Assembly: GCA_017744715.1 (NCBI GenBank)
Contig: JAGIAT010000006.1
Span: 248,001 to 312,000 of the forward strand
Direction of reading: 5' to 3'
Source: Niabella sp.
GTDB lineage: Bacteria; Bacteroidota; Bacteroidia; Chitinophagales; Chitinophagaceae
Length of the DNA: 64,000 nucleotides
Numbering within the stretch: the stretch's first letter is position 1; each line of letters opens with the position of its first letter. Positions 62,896-64,000 of this stretch are shown here, piece after piece. The position numbers were made by a program, and so were the translations under genes. The notes under the pieces were generated by a model. It made no database searches and was not told the DNA's origin. It saw nothing but the letters and a program-made list of their open reading frames with translations.

Positions 62896-64000
62896 TTATC
62901 GTTTCAACCTGTATAGTACCGCTTCGTGCGGTTGTAATTTTCCGCTATAAGGTACCGATGTATTGCCGTCGATGGTACCGGTCCATACATTCTGCAGCCT
63001 GTAGTTATATGTCTTATCCAGGTGCTGATGAAACAAGGTATCATTTACGGGCTCAGATTTCCAGTAAAAATAAACTTCTTTGGGCTTGCTTCCCCTATTT
63101 AAAAAGCACACGGCCCAATCCCCGTGCTGCAGGGGCTTAAACCATGTTTGCACACTGTCTTTATCGCTGTATTTGAATCCCTGTATGCCCAGCGTATCCT
63201 GATCTATGGCAATAACATCCCTGTTTGTAAGCAGGGCGGCCGTATGGGCATTCATTTTACGTAAATCATTGCCCAGCATCAGCGGCGCCGCCATCATCGC
63301 CCAAAGCGCAAAATGGGTTTTGTCTTCAACAAGGCTCATGCCGTTGCCCACTTCCAGCATATCCGGATCATTCCAATGACCGGGTCCGGCATATTTTCTT
63401 AAGGTGCCGTTCTGATCCGCAATGGTCATTACCGACCAGGCCTTCCAGGTACCATAATCGTGGTAGCCATCAAATACCTGCCAGATATCTTCAGTGGTTC
63501 TCCAAAGCTGGCCAACAGATCCGGCCCATTCCCATGGCCGGTTTACACCCCATTCACAGATGCTGAACAACATCGGCCTGCCGGCTTTCCGCAATGCATT
63601 GCTCATGGTGGTATACGCTTCCGCTGCATGAATGCCGCTGGTATTGCACCAGTCAAATTTCAGGTAGTCGACCCCGAAAGAGGCATACAGCCTTGCATCC
63701 TGGTACTCGTAGCCACGGGTGCCGGGCAGTCCCTGGCAGGTTTTGGTACCGGCGCAATTGTAGATGCCGAATTTTAAACCCTTTGCATGAATATAATCAC
63801 CCATGGCCTTCATGCCATGCGGAAACTTCTTAGGATCAGCCACCAGGTTGCCGGTAATGCTGTCACGTTCGCCGGCCATCCAGCCATCATCCAGTACCAG
63901 GTATGTATAACCGGCATCCTTCATACCTGTTGAAACCAGGAGATCGGCGATGCGCTTTATTTTTTCCTCGTTGATATCTGCCCCGAAAATGTTCCAGCTA
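62896..64000 (-). CDS. GH27 alpha-galactosidase, cut by right window edge
   Basis: The frame is open up to base 64000, so the N-terminus and start are missing. The visible part starts SWNIFGADINEEKIKRIADL and continues YLVLDDGWMAGERDSITGN. YLKFDWCNTSG contains the retaining nucleophile Asp and RTTEDIWQ the acid/base Asp region. GHWNDPDMLEVGNGM, HFALWAMMAAPLMLGNDLR and the C-terminal antiparallel domain (YSDKDSVQTWFKPL to HEAVLYRLKR) confirm GH27. The enzyme removes terminal alpha-galactose; alpha-N-acetylgalactosaminidase activity is less likely but possible. It is the first gene visible in the minus-strand operon and is followed by the six-hairpin gene after 42 bp. Confidence 0.93.
   Translation of the reverse strand, partial: SWNIFGADINEEKIKRIADLLVSTGMKDAGYTYLVLDDGWMAGERDSITGNLVADPKKFPHGMKAMGDYIHAKGLKFGIYNCAGTKTCQGLPGTRGYEYQDARLYASFGVDYLKFDWCNTSGIHAAEAYTTMSNALRKAGRPMLFSICEWGVNRPWEWAGSVGQLWRTTEDIWQVFDGYHDYGTWKAWSVMTIADQNGTLRKYAGPGHWNDPDMLEVGNGMSLVEDKTHFALWAMMAAPLMLGNDLRKMNAHTAALLTNRDVIAIDQDTLGIQGFKYSDKDSVQTWFKPLQHGDWAVCFLNRGSKPKEVYFYWKSEPVNDTLFHQHLDKTYNYRLQNVWTGTIDGNTSVPYSGKLQPHEAVLYRLKR

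Overview
The window looks like chromosome from a Bacteroidota bacterium, most likely of the family Chitinophagaceae (genus inferred only loosely; Niabella- or Chitinophaga-like). The signs are a SusC/SusD pair behind an ECF sigma factor and FecR anti-sigma, an STN-domain SusC, Bacteroidota surface-lipoprotein families (DUF4959/DUF5000/DUF4998 types), A-rich start regions without clear Shine-Dalgarno sequences, and very dense secreted glycosidases. It is essentially one very large carbohydrate-utilisation region. I see no rRNA, tRNA, CRISPR array, transposase or phage gene.

Layout. 1-5477: a gene cut by the left edge and a full relative of it, both from an unassigned large secreted family, then a GH120-type beta-helix enzyme. 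5567-10409: GH43, a sodium/solute symporter and an AraC-type regulator. 10536-23908: GH92 with an N-terminal carbohydrate-binding-like domain, GH97, the third member of the unassigned family, GH3 with a PA14 insert, and an unassigned toroid protein bracketed by short repeats. 24008-41282: GH110, GH95-like, GH95, GH29, GH20, GH43 with discoidin-like and FN3 domains, a second GH20, and GH2. 41314-41505: two 96-bp direct repeats beside a lone minus-strand HEAGH protein. 42401-56575: sigma factor, FecR, SusC, SusD, two surface lipoproteins, a double-DUF1080 protein, GH29 and a second GH97. 56713-64000, minus strand: a compact operon GH27 - unassigned six-hairpin protein - GntR/LacI-type regulator - six-hairpin protein - sodium/solute symporter. 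GH27 is cut by the right edge.

How it may work. The SusC/D complex would bring oligosaccharides across the outer membrane. The exported glycosidases would strip terminal sugars: xylose/arabinose (GH120, GH43, GH3), galactose (GH110, GH27, GH2), fucose (GH29 x2, GH95), N-acetylhexosamine (GH20 x2), mannose (GH92) and glucose (GH97 x2, GH3). The two symporters would take up the monosaccharides. I see no sulfatase, polysaccharide lyase catalytic domain or clear endo-acting glycanase. The region therefore looks built for end-trimming of several branched, fucosylated and galactosylated glycans or glycoconjugates rather than backbone cutting of one polymer. The substrate is not determined by the sequence.

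The best candidates for something undescribed are the three-copy secreted family with a D-F-D-G-x-E motif, four toroid-type proteins I cannot place in a characterised glycosidase family, two GH97 proteins with unusual catalytic positions, and the heptamer-periodic TCTCAC repeat that with an opposed GTGAGAC repeat brackets one gene.
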